From: JACPUW01 sp049115495
GTDB taxonomy: Bacteria; Bacteroidota; Bacteroidia; CAILMK01; JACPUW01
Reading direction: 5' to 3'
Assembly: GCA_049115495.1 (NCBI GenBank)
Contig: JAGDZV010000001.1
Span: 310,001-374,000, forward strand
DNA: 64,000 nt
Part shown: piece by piece, positions 33,392 through 43,300 of the stretch
How the letters are laid out: every line of letters starts with the position of its first letter
Numbering within the stretch: position 1 is the stretch's first letter
Made by a program: the position numbers and the translations under genes
The notes under the pieces: model-generated
Seen by the model: only the letters and a program-made list of their open reading frames with translations
Told to the model about the DNA's origin: nothing
The model's database searches: none

Positions 33392-35776
33392 ATGAATTCC
33401 ATATTCCAAAAAACCTATTTGATTGCATTTGCAATACTTCTTGCCAATTCAGTTTTTGCTCAAATAACCATTGAAGCGGAAAACTATTCTGCAATGAATG
33501 GGATAGATCTTGAAAGCACTACCGACGATGGTGGAGGTGAAAATGTAGGTTGGATTGATAATAACGACTGGATGGAATATGATATGGAAATTCCATATTC
33601 AGGTAAATATGAAATCACATCGAGATATGCAAGCGATGGCGGTAATGGATCAATAAGATTTGAAATTGATGGTAGCACATTAACTAATCAATCATTTGGA
33701 AGCACCGGCGGTTGGCAAAATTGGCAAAGCGCCAAAAGTGACGAAGTGCAACTTACCAAAGGAAATGTAAAACTAAGAGTAACCGCAACTACCGGTGGTT
33801 TTAATTTAAACTGGTTTCAGTTTCATTTAGTTGATCCTAACGATAGTGATGCACCTTCTGCACCAGTTGTTTTAAGCAGTAATTCAGAAGTTCGTTCAGT
33901 AAGTATCACATGGTCTGGAAGTACCGATCCTACAACGGCGGTAGCAGGCTATAGAATTCTAAATAACAACAATTACATTGGATTCACCAATGCAACAACT
34001 TTTACCCTTAAAAGGCTGCAGATTAATACTGACTTCAATTTTAGCATAGTGGCCTGTGATGTTGCTGGTAACTATAGCTCAGCCACTACCCTTTCCATTT
34101 CTACAACAGAGCCAGATTGGGATCTTGTTTGGAACGATGAATTTGACGGTACGAGCATTGATAAGAACAAGTGGTATTTCGAAACTGGTAATCATGGTTG
34201 GGGAAATGGCGAAGCTCAGAATTATACCAATGGCGATAATGCATTTATAAAAGATGGAAATTTGGTGATTGAGGCCAGAAAAGAAAACTCAAATGGAAGC
34301 GATTTTTCATCATCAAGAATGAATAATACTGGTGAGTTTGATTTTCTCTATGGCAGAATAGAAGTAAAAGCCAAATTGCCAAGCACTGGTGGTACTTGGC
34401 CAGCTATTTGGACCCTTCCAAGAGAATGGTCTTATGGTACTTGGCCGCTTTGTGGTGAAATGGATATTATGGAGCATACCGGAAACAATCTAAATCATGT
34501 ATTTGGAACCATACACACAGGCGCTTACAACCACTCAATTGGAACTCAAAAAGGAGGCGGTAAAAATTTTGACGATGTTGTGAACACCTACCATACCTAT
34601 GTTTTAGAATGGTACCCTGACAGATTAGATTGGTATTATGATGAAGAACTTGTATTTACTTTTGAAAATGAGAATAAAACATATGAAGAGTGGCCTTTTG
34701 ATATTCCTCACTATCTAAAGTTGAACATTGCTATTGGCGGTGGACTTGGTGGTAATATTGATTACAATGGTGTTTGGCCTCAACAAATGACCATAGACTA
34801 CGTAAGGGTATATGATCTTGGTTTTGGTAAGAATGATTCTATTCCGCCAAGCGCTCCTTTGAACTTAAAGGCAACATCAAGCAGAACCAACGTTGAGTTA
34901 AATTGGAACGTTTCTACCGACAATAGATACATAGAGAATTATTATATCTATCAAGATGATATATTAATAGACTCTGTGGCTAGAAATTCATATATCGTAC
35001 AGTTCTTGGACCCAGAGACAGAATATAAGTTTAGCATAAAAGCAAAAGACTTTGCGCACAACTTTTCTGAAGAAGCATCAACTACGGTAACAACTGGAGT
35101 AATTTCAGGTATTGAAATACCAGCTAAAATTGAAGCAGAAAACTTTGATTACCAAGAAGGTATGGAAACTGAAAACTGTACCGATGAAGGTGGTGGACTG
35201 AATATGGCATTTATAGACAATGGTGATTGGCTTGCTTACTACATAAATGTAAAAACGGCGGGTACTTATTACTTGGCAGCAAGAACAGCTTCTGAAAGCT
35301 CGGGCGGATCATTTGATGTTGAAGATTCTGATAACAACAAACTCACTGAAATAAAAGCCCCTGCCACTGGCGGCTGGCAAGATTGGGTAACGGTAGTATC
35401 TGACGGATTTAATTTAGAGGAAGGAATTCAGAAAATCTATATAAGATCTACTGGCCAAACTTATAATATTAATTGGATAGCAATTACTGACGATCCATCT
35501 GAATACAGTAGTTCAATTAAAGAATTAAAACAGAAAAAATCAGAGGTTTTCCCAAACCCTGTTGAAAATGGCAAACTCCAAATAGACTTCAATGAAAACC
35601 AAAAGAATTTAAGGATTGAAGTGTATTCAATTGAAGGTAAAATTGTTTTCTCTAAAAGAATTAGAAATGCCGGAACGCAGGTAATTCTAAACGAACTTAA
35701 TTTGCCAAAAGGACCATATAACCTCTTTATTAAATCAAACAAAACTGAAGAGTATCACCGCTTAATTATCCAATAA
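33392..35776 (+). CDS. Modular GH16 laminarinase (CBM6-FN3-GH16-FN3-CBM6-T9SS)
   Basis: A 794-residue secreted endo-beta-1,3-glucanase. In order: signal peptide (about 1-21), CBM6 (about 25-148, ITIEAENYSAMNG), FN3 (about 152-240), GH16 (about 243-475), FN3 (about 485-570), CBM6 (about 574-700, KIEAENFDYQEG) and a T9SS sorting domain (about 712-794). The GH16 active site is GEMDIMEH with Glu356, Asp358 and Glu361, the ExDxxE form of laminarinases. Substrate-cleft tryptophans are visible (GTWPAIWTLP). It is the last gene of PUL-1. The two CBM6 modules should hold the enzyme on insoluble or large glucan. Confidence 0.93.
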   Translation: MNSIFQKTYLIAFAILLANSVFAQITIEAENYSAMNGIDLESTTDDGGGENVGWIDNNDWMEYDMEIPYSGKYEITSRYASDGGNGSIRFEIDGSTLTNQSFGSTGGWQNWQSAKSDEVQLTKGNVKLRVTATTGGFNLNWFQFHLVDPNDSDAPSAPVVLSSNSEVRSVSITWSGSTDPTTAVAGYRILNNNNYIGFTNATTFTLKRLQINTDFNFSIVACDVAGNYSSATTLSISTTEPDWDLVWNDEFDGTSIDKNKWYFETGNHGWGNGEAQNYTNGDNAFIKDGNLVIEARKENSNGSDFSSSRMNNTGEFDFLYGRIEVKAKLPSTGGTWPAIWTLPREWSYGTWPLCGEMDIMEHTGNNLNHVFGTIHTGAYNHSIGTQKGGGKNFDDVVNTYHTYVLEWYPDRLDWYYDEELVFTFENENKTYEEWPFDIPHYLKLNIAIGGGLGGNIDYNGVWPQQMTIDYVRVYDLGFGKNDSIPPSAPLNLKATSSRTNVELNWNVSTDNRYIENYYIYQDDILIDSVARNSYIVQFLDPETEYKFSIKAKDFAHNFSEEASTTVTTGVISGIEIPAKIEAENFDYQEGMETENCTDEGGGLNMAFIDNGDWLAYYINVKTAGTYYLAARTASESSGGSFDVEDSDNNKLTEIKAPATGGWQDWVTVVSDGFNLEEGIQKIYIRSTGQTYNINWIAITDDPSEYSSSIKELKQKKSEVFPNPVENGKLQIDFNENQKNLRIEVYSIEGKIVFSKRIRNAGTQVILNELNLPKGPYNLFIKSNKTEEYHRLIIQ

Positions 35777-36084
35777 CATATTGTAATTAAAGCGTTTAAT
35801 ATTCCTGTTATCTACCAACTTACTTTAGATGATTCTGGACGTTTTTAAACTGAGAATTCAAAATCTTAAATCAAAGAGAAAGTAGGTAGATGATTTTAGC
35901 AGAGCATAGAATTAAACCGCAATAGCCTAAGATTTGCTACAAGCTCTGTAGCATTAATGTTTATAATCGAAAAGGAATTCAGCTCGTTGAAGTAGCTCTA
36001 TATTAATGAGCTCTTTTTATCTTTAGCTGAAATGCTCTCTTTCAGAAAGAAAAATGAAAACCTATTAACTGAAATTGTGACGTG
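35777..36084. other. 308-bp convergent intergenic region with long inverted repeat
   Basis: The spacer between the ends of PUL-1 (plus) and PUL-2 (minus). ATCTACC and TACTTT (35810-35816 and 35821-35826) can pair with AAAGTA and GGTAGAT (35879-35891) across a 52-nt loop. A weak hairpin TAGCTC-N9-GAGCTC followed by TTTTT lies near 35990-36017 and could end PUL-1 transcripts. No reading frame or RNA gene was recognised. Confidence 0.4.
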
Positions 36085-36780
36085 CTAAAATCTAAACTCG
36101 AAACCCCTTTGTTTTATGAGCTCGTATTTTTCTTGATTGAACCTGTATAGCTGAGCAGGTCTATGTTGCACATTATCTTGAATTATTTCAATAGGTTCAA
36201 TTAAACCTGTAGCCTTCATTTTACGACGAAAATTTGGCCTATCATAGATTTCATCAAGCACATGCTCAAAAAGCTTCTGTAACTGATAGTAAGTAAATGC
36301 ATTACCCAATAAATAAAACCCTAGCGGTAAAAATCTTGCCCTTTCTTGCAATTGACTAAATGCTTGAAATACCAAAGCTGCATCATTGGTTAAAAGGCTA
36401 TCAGTATCGTTGGTTTTTCTCCAAATTGCCCTTTTGTTTAGCTCTAGCTCTTTTAAAAAAGTTTTGTGATCAATGGCTGCAAAAACACCAATGGTAAGCA
36501 CTGAGCCGTCATCTGTATTTTCAACTTGAGCATCAACCCTAACTTGCTCCCAATACAAATCTTTTTGAGAAAATCTTTGGTGAATTAATCTTTTAATTAC
36601 AGAATCGAAAGAGTCATTTACTTTCATTACACAAGAAAGCAACTTACTCAGTTCAGTATCATCTACTTTGTATGTTAAAAAATTAATAGACCCTTGAAAG
36701 TATCCAAATACCAAGAGCTTTACTCTTATTGAAAACTTTCTAAAATCACCTATTTTGTCATGTTTCAAATGCTCCTTCAA
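36085..36780 (-). CDS. Nudix-related (NrtR/AraR-type) regulator lacking the Nudix box
   Basis: A 231-residue protein homologous to the regulator at 56038-56769. The C-terminal winged-HTH segment is nearly collinear: DRPNFRRKM here and DKPNFRKKV there, then LIEPIE/LLEPLN, NVQHRPAQLYRFN/NVKHRPAKLFKFN, and RGFEFRF/NGFDFTL at the end. The N-terminal half keeps the Nudix strand pattern, but no GxxxxxExxxxxxxREUxEExGU box remains, so it can only be a binding domain. The start is TTG at 36780, directly after an in-frame stop, with 23 nt overlap with the PfkB gene. It is the last gene of the PUL-2 operon. A sugar-responsive regulator is inferred. Confidence 0.78.
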   Translation of the reverse strand: MKEHLKHDKIGDFRKFSIRVKLLVFGYFQGSINFLTYKVDDTELSKLLSCVMKVNDSFDSVIKRLIHQRFSQKDLYWEQVRVDAQVENTDDGSVLTIGVFAAIDHKTFLKELELNKRAIWRKTNDTDSLLTNDAALVFQAFSQLQERARFLPLGFYLLGNAFTYYQLQKLFEHVLDEIYDRPNFRRKMKATGLIEPIEIIQDNVQHRPAQLYRFNQEKYELIKQRGFEFRF

Positions 36781-37750
36781 TTAATAATTCATTGTATGAA
36801 GCAAGTTCCTTTTGTTTGTTTTCTAAATTATTAAATACTGCGAAAGTGTTTCCTTGAGTTCGGTAGGCGCCTGCAAGATTTGCAAGTTTAGCCGACTCCA
36901 CATAGGAATAATCAGAAGCTATACCAAAGCCCAAACCACCTGCAAAAGAATCACCGCAACCGGTAGTATCTAGCACGTGGGCCACCTTTTTGGGGTCTAC
37001 GGTAGTGCTTATTACACTCTCTCCTTCTTTATAATAAAGTGCTGCTCCGTTTTCGTCGAGTGTTACCACAACTAAACTAACGCCTTTATTTACACAATGT
37101 TCACCAAAAATATCTAAATGGCTATCATCTAAATTTTCTACAGCCAATTCTTCTAATGTATATTCATTTTTAAACCATGATGCTCTAGACTCTTCACGGT
37201 TCATTTTCAACACATCTATAAAAGGCAGCCATCTATCCCTATCGGCCCAAAATTTCAGAAATCTTGTACCATCGGTTGCTAATCCAGTTGTTGGACCATG
37301 AGCATCATAAATTATTTTGGCACTACTATTTTCTTTGATATACCTAAGTGTAGAAAGTGGTACCTCATAATCGGTAATTGGCACACATACAAAAGCATCT
37401 GCATCCAATAAAGGCTCTACATCTTCATTTGTAATAGCCGGCATAAAACCAGTTTGTTTCTCTAGCCTTTTGTTCTGATCAACAAATCTTAGGCTAACAA
37501 CATCACCTCTATCCTGCTCGCTGCTTACATGATCGGTATTAATATTATCAAAAGGGCTAAGAATATCAACTATAGCCTGTTTATCGGCTTTTTGAACATG
37601 GCTCACTTGATAAACCATACCCTCATTACCCAAATATTTACTTAGCACAATGGCAGTATGTAAAGCTGCTCCGTAACGTTTATGGGTTTGACCATGATGC
37701 GTTACAATATGATCGCGTGGAATAGGTCCTAAAACTACTATTTTTTTCAT
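36758..37750 (-). CDS. PfkB-family carbohydrate kinase
   Basis: A 330-residue cytosolic kinase of the ribokinase/PfkB superfamily, which phosphorylates sugars or nucleosides. The start at ATG 37750 (MKKIVVLGPIPRDH) is preferred over an upstream TTG that would run into the GH16 gene. It begins with the glycine-rich VLGPIPRDHIVTHHG segment. The C-terminal anion-hole/catalytic motif is DTTGCGDSFAGG (about 265-276), with Asp272 as catalytic base; the usual GAGD is GCGD here, a common variant. It lies in PUL-2 between a GH16 lipoprotein (11 bp) and the second Nudix regulator (overlap). Fructokinase, ribokinase or adenosine-kinase-like activity cannot be told apart. Confidence 0.85.
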   Translation of the reverse strand: MKKIVVLGPIPRDHIVTHHGQTHKRYGAALHTAIVLSKYLGNEGMVYQVSHVQKADKQAIVDILSPFDNINTDHVSSEQDRGDVVSLRFVDQNKRLEKQTGFMPAITNEDVEPLLDADAFVCVPITDYEVPLSTLRYIKENSSAKIIYDAHGPTTGLATDGTRFLKFWADRDRWLPFIDVLKMNREESRASWFKNEYTLEELAVENLDDSHLDIFGEHCVNKGVSLVVVTLDENGAALYYKEGESVISTTVDPKKVAHVLDTTGCGDSFAGGLGFGIASDYSYVESAKLANLAGAYRTQGNTFAVFNNLENKQKELASYNELLIEGAFET

Positions 37751-37761
37751 TCGGCTATAAT

Positions 37762-38601
37762 CTACCAAGATTGATATTCAAAGTTAGTTATCATTACTTC
37801 ATGCTGTTTGCCATCAGTAGGCGAACGCGAAATAAAAGTCTGTAGCCAATAATTAATCCTTGTGTTGGTTGTTGCACCAGGTTTAGGTATTACAATTGGC
37901 TCAGAAGAGTTTCCATTTTCATTTTTAATTCTAGGAGGCATTGTATTATCAAATTCCCAGCTCGCAATCTTTTTTGATTCGTCTGGTTTATCGCCTGCGT
38001 AACTTCTCCAAGAAATTTTGTTTGGTAACCAAGTAAATTCATGTGTGCTCATACCATTCAGCACACTTACATCTTCAACTTGTGGGTTGTTATTTCTTTC
38101 AGCAAAATAATCGCCGCCAAATGCTACCGGTTGCACGGCATAGTTTAGCGTTTGTTGGGTGCTGTCAACTCCCCATTTGCTCATCTCAATATCTACTTCA
38201 CTATTACCCGCTTCAGTAAACGTATTATCGTCCCAAGTAAAAAGTCCAAGTGTTATATTTTCGGGCATATTTACAAAATCACCAAGAATTGTAAACCTGT
38301 AAGTACCATAACCCATGGTATCAGCACTAATTACCTCTGTTGCAAACCACTTTCCATCTGCGTTTGATATGGTTAAGTGTAATCTATCTTTATCATCAAC
38401 CCACACATGATTTGGGTTAGCTGAAAAATAATTAGGCCCAGGACCCCAGGTTATTTCTTCATATTTTTTGATGTTCCACCAATGGCCTGAAAAAAACAAA
38501 CTATCGCCCTGTCTAGAACCAAGATCTGGCTCTTCAAGCGTACAATTATTTAAAAACAGTAAGGCAAATACGAAGGATAAAGTAGGTACAAGAATTCTCA
38601 T
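37762..38601 (-). CDS. GH16-type lipoprotein, ExDxE subtype
   Basis: A 279-residue lipoprotein (lipobox LLFLNNC, Cys at about 20) with a single GH16-like jelly roll: FSGHWWNIKKYEEITWGPGPNYFSANPNHVWVDDKDRLHLTI at the N-terminal side and the core motif SEVDIEMSKWG with Glu135, Asp137 and Glu139. This is the ExDxE form, without the beta-bulge of the laminarinase-type ExDxxE seen in the other three GH16 proteins here. The fold is compact, with no CBM or sorting domain. It starts 146 bp after the PUL-2 susD stop, across a hairpin. An endo-beta-glucanase role is likely; the exact linkage is uncertain. Confidence 0.75.
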   Translation of the reverse strand: MRILVPTLSFVFALLFLNNCTLEEPDLGSRQGDSLFFSGHWWNIKKYEEITWGPGPNYFSANPNHVWVDDKDRLHLTISNADGKWFATEVISADTMGYGTYRFTILGDFVNMPENITLGLFTWDDNTFTEAGNSEVDIEMSKWGVDSTQQTLNYAVQPVAFGGDYFAERNNNPQVEDVSVLNGMSTHEFTWLPNKISWRSYAGDKPDESKKIASWEFDNTMPPRIKNENGNSSEPIVIPKPGATTNTRINYWLQTFISRSPTDGKQHEVMITNFEYQSW

Positions 38602-38676
38602 TTTCTTTATTTTTTCTATGTGTAATTGTATCTAGTCTTTTTTGACAGTTGGCCAAGTATGGCTTTAGTTTGGATT

Positions 38677-38708
38677 AAGGCGCCTTCTATTAAAAAGACG
38701 CCTTTTTT
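38677..38708. other. Intercistronic hairpin between susD and GH16 of PUL-2
   Basis: AAGGCG (38677-38682) pairs with CGCCTT (38699-38704), with some inner pairing. The T-run follows on the plus strand only, opposite to the operon direction, so a processing or mRNA-stability hairpin is more likely than a terminator. Confidence 0.4.
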
Positions 38709-38747
38709 CTATTTGAACAAAAAATGATTCTTATTCTGATTTAATGT

Positions 38748-40307
38748 CTAGTAACCAGCATTCTGGTCATAAATACCATTTAGTAGGTCTATTTCGTTTT
38801 GTGGTATTGGCAAAAATCCTTTGGTATCACGGTTAAAGTTAATGTCAAAATCTGACTCTTCACTTTCTTTATAATCAAAGAACTCACCATAATTTCCACT
38901 TACTGTAATGTTTGCATCTGCAATATCAAGGCCTCTTCTCAATAGGTCATGATATCTAACACCTTCCATACAAAGCTCTAATCTTCTCTCTTTATAGATA
39001 TTGTCTAATGTAGGTGAAACAGGATCTAGGCCCACTCTTGACCTTACGGCATCAAGATGTTCTTGTGCTCTACTACCGCCAGTAACAACATGCATTTCGG
39101 CTGACATTAGTAGTACATCAGCAAATCGAATTACTTTAAAGTTGTTACCGTAGTTCAATTCTGGAGAACCATCAGTTGCTTGATATTCTTTTCTTGTAGT
39201 GTACTTATTTGTAAAGTAACCAGTGTGTTGAAAACCTTTTGAAATATCAGTGGCAAAATCATCTTGTGAAATAATATAAGCATCTTTTCTAGGATCAGCA
39301 TCGTCAAACTCATCATACAATGCTTTAGTAACTGTATTAAAGCTCCATCCTCTAAAGTATTCTTCTTGTGCGGGATCTTTTACACGTGGGCCCTGCCATA
39401 CAACAGGAAAATTTCCTTCGCCGCCATAAGGCCAACCCCAATCTCCGTATGCTGCCAAATCAGAATACTGAAGTTCAAATACGCTTTCCATGCTCATTTC
39501 ACCCGCTTTAGTAAATATTGTTGTAACATCAGGCACCAATCCATGTGTGCTGTTATCAATAACATCATCAAGAGCTGTTCTAATATAGTCAGCATTTATA
39601 TTGGTTCCATTTACACTTATGGCATCTCCATATACACCGTTATGAAACATCCATATTCTTGCAAGCATGGCTTGTGCAGCCCACTTCGTAACTCTACCAT
39701 CAGGCTGCATCTCTGTAGGTAATGCATCAATTGACTCTACAATGTCAGTAAAAATTTGATTGTAAACATCTGCTGGTGGTGATTGTGGCATTCCATATTC
39801 GCTAGGGCTTAATGTTCTTGTTACTAAAGGTACATTCTCAAAAAACCTTACCAAGTTCCAAAAGAAATAACCTCTAAAAAATTTAGCTTCTGCTTCAAAC
39901 CTTGCAAGGGTTTCTGCATTACCATCTTCAATATCTGGTAATTTTTGAAGCACAATGTTCGAACGGTAAATACCCGTATAATTAAAGTCCCAAATCTCTT
40001 CAGCTATGTAGTTTGTAGCTAAAATTTGATGGTTATCTATTTGAATTTGCTCCGGAATATCATTTCTACTTGAACCACCGGCGTATCCATCATCTGACAA
40101 TATATCAGCAGTTACCTGGTGGGCACTTGTAAGCTGTGCGGCGTCATAAATTGAAATTACCGCTTCAAACATATCTTGCTCTGTTTTGTAAAAAACAGCT
40201 TCGTTTCTTGAGTTTAAGGGCTCTTTGTCTAGAATATCGCTACACGAGCTTAGTATTACCGAAGCAACGACTATAAAGGCAATATTTAACTTTTTCATGT
40301 TCTTCAA
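38748..40307 (-). CDS. SusD-like glycan-binding lipoprotein (PUL-2)
   Basis: A 519-residue RagB/SusD lipoprotein. The lipobox is VASVILSSCSD (Cys at about 22), then ILDKEPLNSRNEAVFYKTEQDMFEAVISIYDAAQ. Family helices follow (ARFEAEAKFFRGYFFWNLVRFFENVPLV), and the C-terminus has IYKERRLELCMEGVRYHDLLRRG and a final FLPIPQNEIDLLNGIYDQNAGY. The length is normal. It starts 1 bp after the SusC stop. The protein is only distantly similar to the PUL-1 SusD at 25107-26879, so the two SusCD pairs probably recognise different oligosaccharides or sizes. Confidence 0.95.
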   Translation of the reverse strand: MKNMKKLNIAFIVVASVILSSCSDILDKEPLNSRNEAVFYKTEQDMFEAVISIYDAAQLTSAHQVTADILSDDGYAGGSSRNDIPEQIQIDNHQILATNYIAEEIWDFNYTGIYRSNIVLQKLPDIEDGNAETLARFEAEAKFFRGYFFWNLVRFFENVPLVTRTLSPSEYGMPQSPPADVYNQIFTDIVESIDALPTEMQPDGRVTKWAAQAMLARIWMFHNGVYGDAISVNGTNINADYIRTALDDVIDNSTHGLVPDVTTIFTKAGEMSMESVFELQYSDLAAYGDWGWPYGGEGNFPVVWQGPRVKDPAQEEYFRGWSFNTVTKALYDEFDDADPRKDAYIISQDDFATDISKGFQHTGYFTNKYTTRKEYQATDGSPELNYGNNFKVIRFADVLLMSAEMHVVTGGSRAQEHLDAVRSRVGLDPVSPTLDNIYKERRLELCMEGVRYHDLLRRGLDIADANITVSGNYGEFFDYKESEESDFDINFNRDTKGFLPIPQNEIDLLNGIYDQNAGY

Positions 40308-40308
40308 T

Positions 40309-43300
40309 TTAAAATTTTACGTCAACACCAATTCTAAAAGTTCTTGCTTGTGGATATACACCACGGTCAATCCCCATATCAAGCACCCAACCATTTCTTG
40401 CACCAATTTCTGGCTCTAAACCTCTATATCCAGTAAGGGTAATTAAGTTTTCGCCTGCAACATAAATATATGCACTTGAAATATGCTTTGTTGGTTTAAT
40501 GGTATAACCAATGGTTAAGTTTCTTAATCTTAAGAAAGAACCGTTCTCAATATAAATATCTGAAATACGGCTATAGTTCTGATTTGCATCTACAAAAGTG
40601 AAACGCGGCATGTCGTTGGTTGACCCTTCTCCACTCCAGCTTTCATTGAAATATTCTGGGAAGTTGGTTTCAGTAAGGTCGTGTCTTCTAATACCATTAA
40701 ATACTTCATTTCCGAAAGTTCCAAAAAACAAGAATGTTGCTTTCCAATTTCCATAGTCAAAACTTCCATTTAAACCATAAACAACATCAGGATGAGGACT
40801 ACCGATAATGGTTCTATCGTCATCATCAATAACACCATCGTTATTATTATCAACGTATCTTACATCACCAGGTACGGCCTTAGGCTGTAATGGGTCTCCA
40901 GCAGAATTAATATGCTGGAATACTTCAGCCTCATTCTGAAAAATTCCATCAGTTTTATATCCAAAGAAATAACCAATTGGTAAACCGGCTTCCATTCTTG
41001 TTACAGTTCCGTAGGTTGAGATTGAAGCTCCTGTTAAAACACCCTGAGCACCATCTACAGTTAAAACTTCATTTTTAATGTAAGTAGCATTACCACCCAA
41101 TTGCATATAAAGTTTTCCGAAATCATTTCTATAATTAACTGCAAGCTCAACACCTGTATTTAATACACCACCTACATTACTCTCACCGGCAATGTTACCA
41201 GCAACTCCAGGTACAGGCTTTTGAATTAATAGTCCTTTTGTTTCTTTTCTAAACCAATCGGCGTTAACCGTAAATCTATCGTTCCAGAATGTTAGATCTA
41301 AACCAAAGTTTAATTGCTCAGATGCTTCCCAAGCCAAATTTGGATCAGCCACTTGTGCAGGCGATGAACCTACTATAAGTGTTTCAGAACCGTCAGCATC
41401 TCTCATAGTGTAGTTTCTACCTGAGAATATTGAAGCCACCCATGCATAGTCACTAATTCTATCACTACCATTTTGACCCCAGCTCGCTCTTAGTTTTAAG
41501 AAACTAATGGCACCACCTTGTGGGAAAAAGTTTTCTTTACTTATTACCCAACCACCAGAAAAACTTGGGAATACACCAAATCTGTTGTCTGGACCAAATT
41601 TTGTACTTCCATCGCGTCTTACAATTGCACTAAATATGTACTTATCATTATAGTCATATATGATACGACCAAAATTTGAAACCAATGCATTTTGAACAAT
41701 TCCGCCAAATAGTTGTGCCGAAAGATTATCAGTGGCCAAGGCTAAGTTCACCTTGTCAGGATCATCTGTGATTAATCCTGTTTTTGATCCATTCATCCAC
41801 TCATAGGTAGTTTCTCTAATTGTACCACCAACAAGCGCATTAAAATTGTGATTACCAACACTTTTGGTATAAGTAATGGTGTTTTCAGAGTTGAAAATAC
41901 TTGTTTTACCAAAAAACTGACTCACTACAGGAACCACGTTGCCTTGGGCTGAGTTTAAATAGTAGTAGCCATTGTAGCCATTTGATTCTACATTACTTAA
42001 CTCTAAACCAACCAAAGACTTAAACTTAAGCCCTGGTATCATTTCATATTCAACAAAGGCATTTCCAACAAACTTTGATTCTTCAGAACCTCCGTGAGTT
42101 ACTTCTAGCCTTGCTAATGGGTTTACAATTTCCTGCGCCACAATATCAGAAATACCATAATATTGACCATCTGCATTTCTCACTGCAGGGTTTAAAACAT
42201 ATTGAGATAAAGAGTCACTTAACTCAGCTTCATCTGTCATGTACAATGGAGTAATTGGATCTAAGTTTATGGCATTACTTATTAAACCACCAAACTCTTG
42301 GTTACTCGCCACTGCACTTTTATTAATTAAGGCGTAGCTAAAGTTTCCTCCAACATTTAGTTTGTCATTAATCTCATGTCTAAGGTTTAAACGCGCTGTA
42401 TATCTATCAAATTTTGATTTATCGCCACCCACAATACCTTCTTGTCCGAAGTAAGAAAGCGCCATGTTGTAGCTAGTTTTTTCACTTGAATTTGAAAAGG
42501 CAACACTATGGCTTAGTATAGGTGCATTAAAGTTATATACTTCTCTTTGCCAATCTGTTCCTGTTCCAAAACTATCAGGATTATCATATAATGGAGTTCT
42601 ACCAGCATTTAACGCACCTTGATTAATAAAGTTAGCGTAATCGGTAGCATTCATTACATCCATAATTCTCCATGGGTTTTGAATACCGTAATATGTTTTA
42701 TATTCTGCAGAAGCTGCACCTTTAACCCCAGAACTTGTAGTAATCAATACTACACCATTTGCGCCACGAGCACCGTAGATGGCTGTTGATGCGGCATCTT
42801 TAAGGATATCTATAGACTTGATGTCGTCTGGGTTTAAGAAGTCAATAGCATCTACTTGAATACCGTCAACTATATAAATTGGATTTGGATTACCATTAGT
42901 ACCCACTCCTCTAACCGTAATTGTTGGCGCATCGCCTGGTTGTCCTGATTGGTTTGTAATCTGAACCCCAGATACACGACCTTGAAGGGCATTTTCAACC
43001 CTTAAAACCGGTGTTTGAGTAATTTCTTCGTCACTAATTGATGCCACAGAACCTGTAATTGATGAACGCTTTTGAGTTCCGTAACCAATTACCACCGCTT
43101 CATCTAGTAAAGAAACCGCTTGTACTAGAGCTACAGAAACTTCAGTTCCTGCCGTGGCAGTCATTTCTTGGGTATTATACCCAACATATGTTACCACCAA
43201 GTTTACCGTTTCTTCAATTGAAGAAAAAGAGAACTTACCAAACGGGTCAGTACTCGCCCCCGTTGCGGTACCTTTAATTTGAACAGAAGCACCAATTAAT

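Noticed and set aside
38677..38708. Terminator of PUL-2 susD
   Set aside because: The T-run lies on the plus strand, opposite to transcription, so it was recorded only as a hairpin.
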